64,000 bases of DNA from Corynebacterium marinum DSM 44953 (GCF_000835165.1 NZ_CP007790.1:930001-994000), one strand, 5' to 3'; numbered from the stretch's first letter, positions 28,038 through 36,882 are shown. Notes: generated by a model from the sequence alone, not told the origin. A program made the numbers and translations.

Positions 28038-29158
28038 TCATGGAACTTTCCGCCGGGTCGATCGTGCAGGTCATCGGCGGGTCCGGCCAGGGCCTGTCTC
28101 GCCTGGCGGAGCAGCTGCGTCGGGAGCACCGGCACGTCGGCGTGGTCAGCCAGGACGCCCTCGCCCACATCACCTTCCTGCGCGAGACGGTTGCGGAGGA
28201 GGTTGCCTTCGGGCTGGAGCAGCGGGGGGTGGACAGGCAGGAGATGGAACGCCGCGTCGACCGGATCCTGCAGCTGGTGGGCCTGAGTGAGCTCGCGGAG
28301 GCCGACCCGGCCGCGCTGTCCGGCGGGCAGACCCGCCGCCTGGCGGTGGCCGCGGTCGCGGTGCTTGAGCCGGAGATCCTCGTGCTGGATGATCCCTTCG
28401 CCGGCCTCGACGACACCTCCGCGGAGCAGCTCCTCGCGCTGTGCCGGCAGCTTCCTCACACCGCCGTTATCGTCCTGGGCAACCGCCCCCACCCGTTGTT
28501 GCCGGGCGAGGTCCTCCCGCTTGCCGACGCCCCCCTCACCCCGCCGGACCTGCAGCTCCCCGAACCCGTCGGACAGGGCGGGGCAGTGCTCGACCTGGGG
28601 TCGGTGACCGGCCGGCGGGGTGCGGGCCGACGCCGCTGGTGGCAGTTCCCGCGCCCCGATGCCCGCGAGTTCAACGTCGGTCCGGTGGGCGTGAGGGTGG
28701 CGCCCGGCGAGGTGCTGTGGCTGCGCGGGGCGAACGGCTCGGGCAAGACGACGCTGCTACGCGCCATCGCGGGGCTGGACGGCGCGCCGGGTACGCACAT
28801 CCCGGTGGCCCTGATGCTGCAGCGGGCCGGTGACCAGGTGGTGGACACGACGGTGCGCGGTTTCGTCGGCCGGGCCGGCGAGCCGCTGGGCCTGGACCCG
28901 GACGCACACCCCCTGGACCTGGGGGCCACCGACCTGCGGCTGGCGCAGTTTCTCGCCGTGGCCGGGCTCGGGCGACCGGTCCTGCTCGCCGACGAACCGG
29001 ACGTGGGCCTCGACCACCGCGGACGCGGGGTCATGCACGGGCTCATCGCCGAGCAGCTGCGCGCCGGGACCGCGCTGGTGATCACGTGCCACGATGCGGA
29101 CTTCATGGGGGAGGTCGCCCGGTACGCGCGGGTGAGTTGTCTTAACCTGGATCAATGA
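28034..29158 (+). CDS. ECF transporter fused A-A' ATPase
   Basis: A 374-residue tandem ATPase. In the first domain Walker A reads GGSGQGLS (residues 15-22), with Leu in place of the essential Lys, but the signature is a perfect LSGGQ and Walker B is LVLDDPFAGLD. In the second domain Walker A is canonical (GANGSGKT) and Walker B is LLADEPDVGLD with His in ITCHD, but the signature is degenerate. Only one composite ATP site, Walker A/B of domain 2 with the signature of domain 1, appears competent. GTG at 28034 overlaps the EcfT stop; ATG at 28040 is possible. Confidence 0.88.
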   Translation: MIMELSAGSIVQVIGGSGQGLSRLAEQLRREHRHVGVVSQDALAHITFLRETVAEEVAFGLEQRGVDRQEMERRVDRILQLVGLSELAEADPAALSGGQTRRLAVAAVAVLEPEILVLDDPFAGLDDTSAEQLLALCRQLPHTAVIVLGNRPHPLLPGEVLPLADAPLTPPDLQLPEPVGQGGAVLDLGSVTGRRGAGRRRWWQFPRPDAREFNVGPVGVRVAPGEVLWLRGANGSGKTTLLRAIAGLDGAPGTHIPVALMLQRAGDQVVDTTVRGFVGRAGEPLGLDPDAHPLDLGATDLRLAQFLAVAGLGRPVLLADEPDVGLDHRGRGVMHGLIAEQLRAGTALVITCHDADFMGEVARYARVSCLNLDQ

Positions 29159-30354
29159 CCCGCATCCATGGCCTGGACCTGGCCCGCGCCCTGGCGATCA
29201 TCGGCATGATGGCAGCCCACATCGGCCCGAAGAATCCGGTGACCGACGGCTATCCCTCGGTGCTCTTCGCGGTCCTGGCGGGCGTGTCCATGGGGATCAT
29301 CTCCCGCGGGGTGGCTGATGGCGCGGGGGACCTGCTGCGCACCCGCTTCCGGCTGATCCTCCGGGGCGTGATCCTGGCCGGGCTGGGGGTGGTGCTGGCG
29401 GCGCTGCAGTCCGGGATCCTGGTCGTGCTCACGGCAATCGGCGTGAGTTACCTGCTGCTCACCCCGGTGGTCACATGGTCGACCCGGCGGCTCGGGGTGC
29501 TGCTGGGCGTGCTGGTGGTCGCCGGCCCCCTGCTCGTGGCGGCGGAGAACGTCTTCACCCTCACCTGGAGTGATGAACTCCTGCCGGACCTGCTCGTCGG
29601 GGCCTATCCGCTCCTGGCCTGGCTGGCGTACACGCTGGTGGGGCTGCTGATCCACCGCGTGGTGGTGCGCCCCGCCACATCTCCCGCCGAACCTTCGGGG
29701 GTAGTCCGGCCCGTCTGGCTCGCCGCCCTCGGCCTGGCCCTGCTGGGGGCAACCCAACTGATCATCGAGCTCACCGGGTTCCGCGTCGGTCCCAACGACA
29801 TCCTCAACGAGTTCGGCGCCTACCTCCAGGGGGAACCGCACACGGGCGGGCTGCTGGACGTCACCGGTTCCGCGGGCGCCGCCATGGCCGTGATCGGGCT
29901 CTGCCTCCTGGTCTGCCGCGCGGGGGCCGTGGTGTGGGCCAGCTACCCGCTGCGGGCGATGGGATCGATGTCGTTGACCATGTACATCACCCACGTCATC
30001 ATCACCACCCTGGTCGACGGGACGTTCGTCTCCCTGCACAACATCTACAGCGGTCAGCCGCAGCCCTATCTGCCCAAGGGTGACTTCGGCTGGAGCATGT
30101 ACACGCCGTTGTCGGATTCGCCCGGCTTCCCCGGCCTGGGGAACCCTGACGCCCCCGTCTTCGACGACCCGGGCATGGGCGACCCCGACTGGCTGTGGGT
30201 GTTCGCCGCGCAGCTCATCGGCCTGCTCATCTTCGCCTCCCTGTGGCGCTGGCGCTTCCGCCGCGGGCCGCTGGAATGGGGCGTGCACCGGGTGATCGAG
30301 GGGGCGGTGGGCCCGGCCCCGGATGCGCCGATCCAGCCCGCCGGGCGCGGTTAA
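29155..30354 (+). CDS. Multi-pass membrane protein, DUF1624/DUF418-like
   Basis: A 399-residue protein with about ten hydrophobic segments. The N-terminus RIHGLDLARALAIIGMMAAHIGP is typical of the DUF1624/heparan-acetyltransferase-like and DUF418 acyltransferase group, which may move acyl groups across the membrane. Its substrate is unknown. ATG at 29155 overlaps the ATPase stop by four bases (ATGA), so it belongs to the nucleoside hydrolase-ECF operon even though a transport role is not obvious. Confidence 0.8.
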   Translation: MTRIHGLDLARALAIIGMMAAHIGPKNPVTDGYPSVLFAVLAGVSMGIISRGVADGAGDLLRTRFRLILRGVILAGLGVVLAALQSGILVVLTAIGVSYLLLTPVVTWSTRRLGVLLGVLVVAGPLLVAAENVFTLTWSDELLPDLLVGAYPLLAWLAYTLVGLLIHRVVVRPATSPAEPSGVVRPVWLAALGLALLGATQLIIELTGFRVGPNDILNEFGAYLQGEPHTGGLLDVTGSAGAAMAVIGLCLLVCRAGAVVWASYPLRAMGSMSLTMYITHVIITTLVDGTFVSLHNIYSGQPQPYLPKGDFGWSMYTPLSDSPGFPGLGNPDAPVFDDPGMGDPDWLWVFAAQLIGLLIFASLWRWRFRRGPLEWGVHRVIEGAVGPAPDAPIQPAGRG

Positions 30355-30360
30355 AGTCCG

Positions 30361-30674
30361 CCTAAATGTGCATTAAATCGGAAAATGTGTTAGCCTCAAC
30401 GCCTGGGTGTGGCCCGGTTCAGAGCTTTCAGTTATGAATAGCGGCCGCCGTGCACTTCAGATTTGGCGGGTAAGCGGCGGCCCCTCTGGTCCTTGTCCCG
30501 GTAGGGCGCGCAAGGTTGGTGCGCCCCGAAGGCCACGATATGTCCATGGACGAAAACACAATTGAAGAAGGTCGCGTATGGCGCGGCTCGGCGCCCCCGG
30601 CATGCCCGCCGGCTGGGCCCCTGCCCCGGAACGTCGACCTTCAGGGCCCGGGTAGCCGGGCCGGAAAGGCATGC
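30361..30674 (+). other. Structured leader upstream of the monooxygenase, candidate cis-regulatory RNA
   Basis: A 314-base interval with several perfect stems: GGCCGCC/GGCGGCC (30443-30449 with 30476-30482), GGGCGC/GCGCCC (30504-30509 with 30521-30526), AAGGTCG/CGACCTT (30568-30574 with 30635-30641) and GGCCCGG/CCGGGCC (30645-30651 with 30656-30662). The last stem ends immediately before GGAAAGG, the likely ribosome site of the monooxygenase. The layout resembles a riboswitch with a translation-control hairpin, but I could not match it to TPP, FMN, cobalamin, SAM, glycine, guanidine or T-box motifs. Confidence 0.5.
30578..30655 (+). CDS. Possible 25-residue leader peptide
   Basis: ATG at 30578 follows AGAAGG at good distance. 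The peptide is MARLGAPGMPAGW followed by a Pro/Arg-rich tail, and its TAG lies exactly in the four-base loop of the hairpin at 30645-30662, just before the ribosome site of the monooxygenase. It overlaps the monooxygenase frame out of phase. Termination there could open or close the hairpin. It may also be chance. Confidence 0.3.
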   Translation: MARLGAPGMPAGWAPAPERRPSGPG

Positions 30675-32072
30675 TTGACTAAGCGTATTGCAATTATCGG
30701 GGCAGGTCCCAGCGGAATGGCGCAGCTGCGCGCCTTCGAATCCGCGGCGAAGAAGGGCCACGAGATGCCGGAGATCGTGTGCTACGAGAAGCAGGATGAC
30801 TGGGGTGGTCAGTGGAACTTCACGTGGCGTAACGGAACCGACAAGTACGGCGAGCCCGTGCACTCCTCGATGTACCGCAATCTCTGGTCGAACGGCCCGA
30901 AGGAGGGTCTGGAGTTCGCAGAGTACACCTTCGACGAGCACTTCGGCCGCCCCATCTCCTCCTACCCGCCGCGCGAGGCGCTGTGGGACTACATTGACGG
31001 CCGCGCCCGGAAGTCCGACGTGAAGAAGTACGTCAAGTTCGCCCACGCCGTGCGTTGGGTCGACTTCGACGAAACCTCGAAGACCTTCACCGTCAACGTG
31101 GAGAACCTGCGCACCGGGGAGACCGAATCAGGCAAGTTCGACCACGTCATCGTGGGCACCGGCCACTTCACCTTCCCCAATGTGCCCGAGTTCGACGGCA
31201 TGGAGACCTTCCCGGGTCAGATCATCCACGCCCATGAGTTCCGCGGCGCGGAGTCCCTGGCGGACAAGGACGTCCTGCTCATCGGCGCCAGCTACTCCGC
31301 GGAGGACATCGGCACCCAGGCCTACAAGATGGGTGCCCGCACCGTCACCTTCTCCTACCGCAGCGCGCCTATGGGTTACGAGTGGCCCGAGGGCATGGAG
31401 GAGCAGCCCCTGGTGGAGAAGTTCGACGGGTCCACCGCGTACTTCATCAACGGCCTGCAGCGCACGTTCGACGCCGTCATCCTGTGCACCGGTTACCAGC
31501 ACCACTACCCGTTCCTGCCCAGCAACCTGGCGCTGAAGTCCCCGAACAACGTCTACCCGGCCAACCTGTACCGCGGCGTGGTCTGGGAGGGCAACAACCA
31601 GCTGTTCTACCTGGGCGCTCAGGACCAGTGGTTCACTTTCAACATGTTCGACGCCCAGGCCTGGTACGTCCGCGACCTCATCCTCGGCGAGCGTGAGCTG
31701 CCCTCCCGGGAGGAGCAGCGCACGTCCATCGACGCCTGGCTCGAGCGCTTCCACGCCCTGAAGGACTCCGACGACCAGATCGACTTCCAGGCCGACTACA
31801 TCCGCGACCTCATCGAGCAGACCGACTACCCGATGTTCGACCTGGACACCGTCGCCGAGATCTTCAAGCGCTGGGGCCGCACAAAGAAGGAGGACATCCT
31901 CAACTACCGCGACGTCACGTACACCTCCGTGATGACGGGGACGAAAGCCGCCCAGCACCACACCCCGTGGATGCTCGAGATCGACGACTCCCTCGAGCGT
32001 TACCTGTCCACCCCGGAGGGCGACGAGGTCCGCGACATCTGGGAGGGCCGCGAGGCCGCTCAGCCCCGGTAG
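30675..32072 (+). CDS. Flavin-containing monooxygenase, trimethylamine-monooxygenase-like
   Basis: A 465-residue class B flavoprotein monooxygenase. The FAD motif GAGPSGMAQ is at the N-terminus, followed by WGGQWN, the FMO-type motif FPNVPEFDGMETFPGQIIHAHEF, an NADPH motif GASYSAED, and LCTGYQHHYPFLP. It should oxygenate a nitrogen- or sulphur-containing small molecule; trimethylamine-like amines are plausible. TTG at 30675 (MTKRIAIIGAG) is chosen because it puts the FAD motif at the usual place and has GGAAAGG five bases upstream. ATG at 30540, which also has GAAGG upstream, would add 45 atypical residues. Confidence 0.88.
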   Translation: MTKRIAIIGAGPSGMAQLRAFESAAKKGHEMPEIVCYEKQDDWGGQWNFTWRNGTDKYGEPVHSSMYRNLWSNGPKEGLEFAEYTFDEHFGRPISSYPPREALWDYIDGRARKSDVKKYVKFAHAVRWVDFDETSKTFTVNVENLRTGETESGKFDHVIVGTGHFTFPNVPEFDGMETFPGQIIHAHEFRGAESLADKDVLLIGASYSAEDIGTQAYKMGARTVTFSYRSAPMGYEWPEGMEEQPLVEKFDGSTAYFINGLQRTFDAVILCTGYQHHYPFLPSNLALKSPNNVYPANLYRGVVWEGNNQLFYLGAQDQWFTFNMFDAQAWYVRDLILGERELPSREEQRTSIDAWLERFHALKDSDDQIDFQADYIRDLIEQTDYPMFDLDTVAEIFKRWGRTKKEDILNYRDVTYTSVMTGTKAAQHHTPWMLEIDDSLERYLSTPEGDEVRDIWEGREAAQPR

Positions 32073-32085
32073 TTTGCTGCGCCCT

Positions 32086-32105
32086 CTTATCGACGCCCCC
32101 TTCTC
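32086..32105 (+). repeat. Left copy of a 20-bp inverted repeat flanking the defence-like island
   Basis: CTTATCGACGCCCCCTTCTC here matches the reverse complement of 36839-36858 at 19 of 20 bases. The same CTTATCGACGCCC core recurs at 25673, 39244 (minus) and 58104. Confidence 0.6.
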
Positions 32106-32143
32106 CCTCACCGCAGATCGTTGCGGTGGGGGAGAAGGTTTTT
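32099..32143 (+). terminator. Terminator after the monooxygenase
   Basis: A 17-bp stem with one G-U pair (32099-32115 with 32122-32138), six-base loop and TTTTT. Confidence 0.88.
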
Positions 32144-33211
32144 CTAGGACATCAGACGTTTGTGAACCGTCTCAGCAACATTTTTTATTTTGTCGACGTA
32201 CCCATCTCGCTGGTTTAGCTGGGTTCCCCGTACTCCGTCTTTGCCAACCAGTCCGGCAATTGGGGAATGGACATCCTGCGCTGTCGCCGGCATGGAGTGC
32301 ATGTGAGGGATATGTCCGAGGAGGAACTCATCCTCTTTCTGACCCAAGCTACTGGCGATACGTTGAGCCTCTTCCGGGAAACGATCTCGGAATCGCTCGA
32401 AAGCGCCCACGAGCTGTTCGCCGCCGCCGGCCTTCTTCTTCATGTACTCAAGGGTGGTGTATCCGAGGTAATTGAGCTGACGGCCTTCATGACCGTGAAG
32501 GCGAAGGGTGCGGGATTTCTCTGCGAAGCTATTTGAATACTGTCTCCAAGCCGCGATGTTAGCTTCCTGCATTTCGCTGTATTCAGCGACCCAATTCTCG
32601 AACCAGCGGGAGAGGTTGTCAAAAGCGTGAAAGCTGAAGAGATCGGTAGCAGTTGGGGTAACGAAGGCGTCGCAACCCAACAAGACGGTTCGGTTGAAGG
32701 GACCCAGGCTCGGGCCGACATCAAACAGGATAATGTCGTAGCGATTTTGGTCCTCCATCGCGGTGGCTAGCTGGCCTGCCCAATGAACGCGTCGAAACGC
32801 AGCTGTCTCCCGGCCATGGGCAGATTGCCATGCATTGCTCATGACGTCCTCGATTTTGGACAAGGAAGGGTGCCCAGCCAGGACATCCACCTTGAAACGC
32901 TCGGATCGAACAGTGTGAATGTTCTTCTCGATCTCCGGCTCGCCCTCCAGCAGGGGGATAAAAAGCCCGTACACTGTGTTTGCCAGGGAACGCCGCAAAG
33001 CACTATCTGGGTCTCTGTCGGGAGCGTAGATCTGGGCGGTCTGGTCTTCGGTGAGCATCAGCTGCGTCGCGTTGCACTGTGGGTCGCAATCGACGTAGAG
33101 GACGCGGTAGCCACGCTCCGCGAAATCATGGGCGACATTCGTCGACAACGTTGTTTTACCGACGCCGCCCTTGTTGTTAAAGAAGCTCAGAGTGCGAATT
33201 TTAGAGGACAT
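32144..33211 (-). CDS. ParA-family ATPase
   Basis: A 355-residue deviant-Walker ATPase: FFNNKGGVGKTTLSTN at the N-terminus, VDCDPQCNATQ as Walker A', and IILFDVGPSLGPFNR as Walker B. It is longer than a chromosomal Soj protein and no ParB or parS site is nearby, so plasmid or chromosome segregation is doubtful. It is the last gene of a minus-strand set with the PLD-helicase and NUDIX genes; base composition is lower in GC than the flanking core genes. ParA-like ATPases also occur as components of phage-defence islands. ATG at 33211 has AGGGTAGG upstream. It converges with the monooxygenase terminator. Confidence 0.85.
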   Translation of the reverse strand: MSSKIRTLSFFNNKGGVGKTTLSTNVAHDFAERGYRVLYVDCDPQCNATQLMLTEDQTAQIYAPDRDPDSALRRSLANTVYGLFIPLLEGEPEIEKNIHTVRSERFKVDVLAGHPSLSKIEDVMSNAWQSAHGRETAAFRRVHWAGQLATAMEDQNRYDIILFDVGPSLGPFNRTVLLGCDAFVTPTATDLFSFHAFDNLSRWFENWVAEYSEMQEANIAAWRQYSNSFAEKSRTLRLHGHEGRQLNYLGYTTLEYMKKKAGGGEQLVGAFERFRDRFPEEAQRIASSLGQKEDEFLLGHIPHMHSMPATAQDVHSPIAGLVGKDGVRGTQLNQRDGYVDKIKNVAETVHKRLMS

Positions 33212-33361
33212 GACCTACCCTGGGGCGAAGTTATTTTACGTGTTTGAGAAAGCAAACCGACGCTCCAACTGTAACTGACGGCTTAGTAAGTCTCGTCGCC
33301 GGCGCTGGCAACTCAGAACTAAGCGTCCTCACCTCACCCCATTTCGCGGACCAAAGTGGAT

Positions 33362-36298
33362 TCACGAGGCAGTGGAGGGGGCATTGTTGGTCAGATAATC
33401 GTAAAGGCTCTGCTCGACGGGGGTGAGCAGATCAAGATTCATCGTCACAACATTCAACATCTTACCGTCAGTGCCGGGCATCGTCTCGTCCTGCTGGTTG
33501 TGAGACTCGACTTTTCCCAAGTAATAAAAATCGTTCCCCTCAGCGTCATCCTTCTTAACGAAAAGGTGGAGGTCATCTTCATTGTTAATGATCGGCCGCA
33601 GTTCCGGGCTAATAAGGGTGCGTCTCGACCTGCTATACCAATGCATGGTTTGAGGACTAATGAACTCGTCGCCGTATTTAGTGCTTTCTGCTACATCTGC
33701 ATGCTTGTGGTAAGTGACGAAGATTGGGCAGGTCGAAGTGATATTGTCCCGCTTGTATCCGTACAGAGTGCTTTCATGATTGCTCGGCCAGTTGAGAAGT
33801 CGGCAAACTTCACGCCGGGAGTACATTGACCCTTCCTTGAGATTTCCTGACCAATAACCCCTCTCGCGCGAGAGGAAAAGGCCAGTTTCGAGGATGTCAT
33901 CCACGTGGCTCTTGAAGATCTCCGTGGGCATGCGGTCGTCGACTGATTCACTCTCATAGAGACGGCGGAAATCATCGCTGAGGCGGTATCCGCTCGCATC
34001 GGAGACTATGAGCGGGGAGCCCCCAAACTTCTTAACCTGGGCCTCGGTATAAAACGCTAGTGAAAGAACACGTTCGACAGATCGGAGTGTTAAGGCATCG
34101 GAGTTCACTCCCTTTGTATCAAGGAGGTTAACAAAATCCTCCCGGGACACGACCTCGTTAGCAGTGAGCTTCTGAAGCAAGAGGAGTTCATGAGGCCGTT
34201 TCCCGCTTAGTATCTCCGCCGAAAGGAATGTTAAGAAGGCTGCTTCTTCTGACGTGGGTGCTAGATCAACGAACTTGAGATCTTTCAGCAGTTGCCAATA
34301 ACTCTTCGGCTTGGAAGTGTTGTCATAAGCCGATGCGAGGAGGACCGGATCGACCGTGTCGAAACGAGCGAAGTCAAAGAGCGTCGGTATCCGGCCCAAG
34401 CGGTTTATAAGCTGCTTGATATCGTTCTTGAAGATATGCTTCCCCACGAGACGCGCCTGGCTCAGCGATTCCAAAATTCTATTTTGAGAGATCTTATCGA
34501 AGTTCACGCTGGAAATGCCGGCGATGGTGTTTGTAGAGTTGCTTTCCAGTAGGTTCTTTCGAATCGAATCTTTATTCCGTGAGTTGTCACCGAAAAGTGC
34601 AACCGGAATGAGATAGTTGTTTGCATAGTTGCCGATGAAGTCAATGACCCGAAGGTGGTCTTTACCCGGCGTTTTTCGAAGGCCTCGACCAAGTTGCTGA
34701 GTGAAGATGATGCTGGATTGAGTCCTGCGAAGCATGACTACCTGGTTGACCGCTGGTATATCGATTCCCTCGTTAAAGATATCGACGGTCAGGATGTAAT
34801 CGATCTCGCCGTTCTCAAGCTCCTCGATAACCAAGTCGCGTTTGTCAGCCGAATCCTCGCCGGTGAGCACCTTCGTCCGAAGCCGGCGATCGTTGAGGTA
34901 AGACTGATTGAACAAGCTAGAAAGTTCCTCGGCTTCGTCTTTCCGGCTGCAGAACATTAGCCCTTTCACATCAAGGGGGTGGCCGTACTGTCGAAGCATC
35001 TTGAGAATGTGCTTTACGCGCTCTTCGGCAATGAGTTTTCCCAGTTCAGCGAAATCGTCGATCGTCTCGTTTTCTGCGTTAACGAAGTCGGTTACACCGT
35101 AGTAGTGAAAAGGTGCGAGCATCTTTTCTTCGAGCGCCTCGTGCAGACGGATCTCGAAGGGAACGTTGTAATCGAAAAGCTCGAAAACGTTGAAACCATC
35201 AGTGCGTTCGGGCGTCGCGGTCAGGCCCAGAAGAAAGGACGGGGTGAAATGGTCGATGATTCTGCGATAGGTGTCAGCACCTGCGCGATGGACCTCATCG
35301 ATGACGATGTAGTCGAAGGCGTCAGGGGGGAATGCCTCGAGAGCCGTTTCGCGAGACAGGGACTGCACTGTGGAAAAAAGGTACTTTCGATCCGTCTGAC
35401 GCGTATTGCCGACGAGTTTTCCGAACTGGTTTGAATCTTTGTCCAGGACCCGTTGGAATTCGCTCCTAGCCTTATTAAGGATCTGTTCTCGGTGAGCGAG
35501 GAATAGGACCCGCTTTGGCTCTGCCGCACGAACAGCGAGGGCTGCGAGAATCGTCTTTCCGGTCCCCGTGGCGGAAATGATGACTGCTTTGTCTTCCCCC
35601 AGTTCTCGGCACTCGCGAAGTGCCTCGAGCGCTCGAGCCTGCATGTCGTTCGGATAGATCGGCCCCCCTGCAGGTGTTGTGACGGGAGAGTCTCCACCCG
35701 GGACGAGAACGGGGCGGAACGTGCGGTTCTTCTCGTAACGGGATATCCACTCTTCGGTGAGTTTGACGGATCGTCTCTTCTGCCGTTTAACTGCATCTTC
35801 CAGTTGCAGGGCGACGTCGCCGTCCGGGAAAGCAGAAAAGCGAAGGTTCCACTCTTGGTTAACCAGAAGAGCGTTGTCGGTGAGGTTTGAGCTTCCAACG
35901 ATCGCTGTGATGCCGTCTTCACGGTGGAAGATGTATCCCTTGGCGTGGAATCCACGATCAACGTCTTCGTGGATGACGGTTCGAACGTTTTCAAGGAGCA
36001 GGAGCTCGTGGAATACAGCCGGGTCGTTGAAGTCTAGGTAGTTGGAGGTGATGATTTCTCCGGTTCCTTCGAACTGGAGAAGGGCCTCCTTCAGTAGTGC
36101 AAGGCCGCGGCTGCTGATAAACGCGACGGAAAATATGAAGTGACTGGCTCGAGACAGTTCCTGTCGAATCGCATGCAACATCTTCTCCTCATCGTTATTG
36201 GCGATGAGGAGCGGGTTTAAAAGCTGATCCGATCGGGTTCTGGCATCAAGAAACCCAAAAGCGGTGTCCTGTCCGAGCGGGGTGTTCAGGCGGTTCAT
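33362..36298 (-). CDS. PLD-nuclease/superfamily 2 helicase, DUF3427 type
   Basis: A 978-residue protein. The N-terminal domain (about 1-180) is phospholipase-D-like with HAKGYIFHRED and GSSNLT, a single HKD motif of the kind that acts as a nuclease. The SF2 helicase core has ATGTGKT, VIDEVHRAG, LTATPERTDG and QQLGRGLRK. The C-terminal region fits DUF3427. Proteins with this order are common in predicted defence loci and would process DNA. ATG at 36298 overlaps the NUDIX stop (ATGA), so the two are translationally coupled. The 150-base gap to the ParA gene has no other gene. Confidence 0.9.
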   Translation of the reverse strand: MNRLNTPLGQDTAFGFLDARTRSDQLLNPLLIANNDEEKMLHAIRQELSRASHFIFSVAFISSRGLALLKEALLQFEGTGEIITSNYLDFNDPAVFHELLLLENVRTVIHEDVDRGFHAKGYIFHREDGITAIVGSSNLTDNALLVNQEWNLRFSAFPDGDVALQLEDAVKRQKRRSVKLTEEWISRYEKNRTFRPVLVPGGDSPVTTPAGGPIYPNDMQARALEALRECRELGEDKAVIISATGTGKTILAALAVRAAEPKRVLFLAHREQILNKARSEFQRVLDKDSNQFGKLVGNTRQTDRKYLFSTVQSLSRETALEAFPPDAFDYIVIDEVHRAGADTYRRIIDHFTPSFLLGLTATPERTDGFNVFELFDYNVPFEIRLHEALEEKMLAPFHYYGVTDFVNAENETIDDFAELGKLIAEERVKHILKMLRQYGHPLDVKGLMFCSRKDEAEELSSLFNQSYLNDRRLRTKVLTGEDSADKRDLVIEELENGEIDYILTVDIFNEGIDIPAVNQVVMLRRTQSSIIFTQQLGRGLRKTPGKDHLRVIDFIGNYANNYLIPVALFGDNSRNKDSIRKNLLESNSTNTIAGISSVNFDKISQNRILESLSQARLVGKHIFKNDIKQLINRLGRIPTLFDFARFDTVDPVLLASAYDNTSKPKSYWQLLKDLKFVDLAPTSEEAAFLTFLSAEILSGKRPHELLLLQKLTANEVVSREDFVNLLDTKGVNSDALTLRSVERVLSLAFYTEAQVKKFGGSPLIVSDASGYRLSDDFRRLYESESVDDRMPTEIFKSHVDDILETGLFLSRERGYWSGNLKEGSMYSRREVCRLLNWPSNHESTLYGYKRDNITSTCPIFVTYHKHADVAESTKYGDEFISPQTMHWYSRSRRTLISPELRPIINNEDDLHLFVKKDDAEGNDFYYLGKVESHNQQDETMPGTDGKMLNVVTMNLDLLTPVEQSLYDYLTNNAPSTAS

Positions 36299-36693
36299 CC
36301 GCCGAGCTGCGCGGCAATGATCTCGACCGCGGGAACGTCTGCGGGAGCCCAATTCAGCGTGTGTAGCTCAGCGGCCGGAATCCATCGAATCTCCTCGTGC
36401 TCGGTGAGCTGCGGATCCCCTTCGATGAGGGTGCAGAAGTAGGTAGAAAGAATGACGATGCCGAAGTCATACTCGTATTCAGTAGTAGTGATGTAGTCGC
36501 CGACGGCTGCCTGGCAGAGAAGTTCCTCTTTCAGTTCTCGAGCGAGTGATTCTTCGGGGGTTTCTCCGGCTTCAATCTTTCCACCGGGGAACTCCCAGAA
36601 ACCGGGAAGCGCTTTATCCGGACCGCGCCGCGCTGCGAGGACCTTGTCGCCATCAGTCAGAACTGCCCCTGTCACGTTAATGCGCTTCTTCAC
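36295..36693 (-). CDS. NUDIX hydrolase, MutT/(deoxy)nucleotide pyrophosphohydrolase type
   Basis: A 132-residue NUDIX protein. The box is GGKIEAGETPEESLAREL plus KEEL, matching Gx5Ex7REUxEE. It should split NTPs or dNTPs, possibly oxidised ones. GTG at 36693 (VKKRINVTGAVL) is chosen because GAGGAG lies seven bases upstream and the length is typical; in-frame ATGs further upstream lack a site. It is the first gene of the operon with the PLD-helicase and is coupled to it by a four-base overlap, so a role in nucleotide handling during defence is plausible. Confidence 0.88.
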   Translation of the reverse strand: MKKRINVTGAVLTDGDKVLAARRGPDKALPGFWEFPGGKIEAGETPEESLARELKEELLCQAAVGDYITTTEYEYDFGIVILSTYFCTLIEGDPQLTEHEEIRWIPAAELHTLNWAPADVPAVEIIAAQLGG

Positions 36694-36838
36694 CACTGCT
36701 CCTCGGCTCACACTGTTGGATCGGCTCATGCTAACACGGTGAGCAGGCCTTTCTTTCCGTATCACTTGTCCTGCCCCGCGCGTGGGTCGGTGATAAGCGT
36801 CTAGATACTTCAACCCCATCCTCCCGTAGTGCGCAGGA

Positions 36839-36858
36839 GAGAAGGGGGCGTCGAAAAG
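36839..36858 (-). repeat. Right copy of the 20-bp inverted repeat flanking the island
   Basis: The reverse complement reads CTTTTCGACGCCCCCTTCTC and differs from 32086-32105 at one base. It lies just outside the NUDIX gene, in a stretch (36694-36882) where I see no gene. Confidence 0.6.
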
Positions 36859-36882
36859 CAAGGCCCAGCCGCGGCGAATCCT

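Noticed and set aside
30390-30408. DtxR-like iron box (GTTAGCCT core)
   Set aside because: Only about 11 of 19 positions match the consensus.
30561-30600. T-box antiterminator before the monooxygenase
   Set aside because: The conserved TGGNACCGC sequence is absent.
32144-33211. Chromosome partition parA locus
   Set aside because: No parB or parS nearby, atypical length, and linked to defence-like genes.
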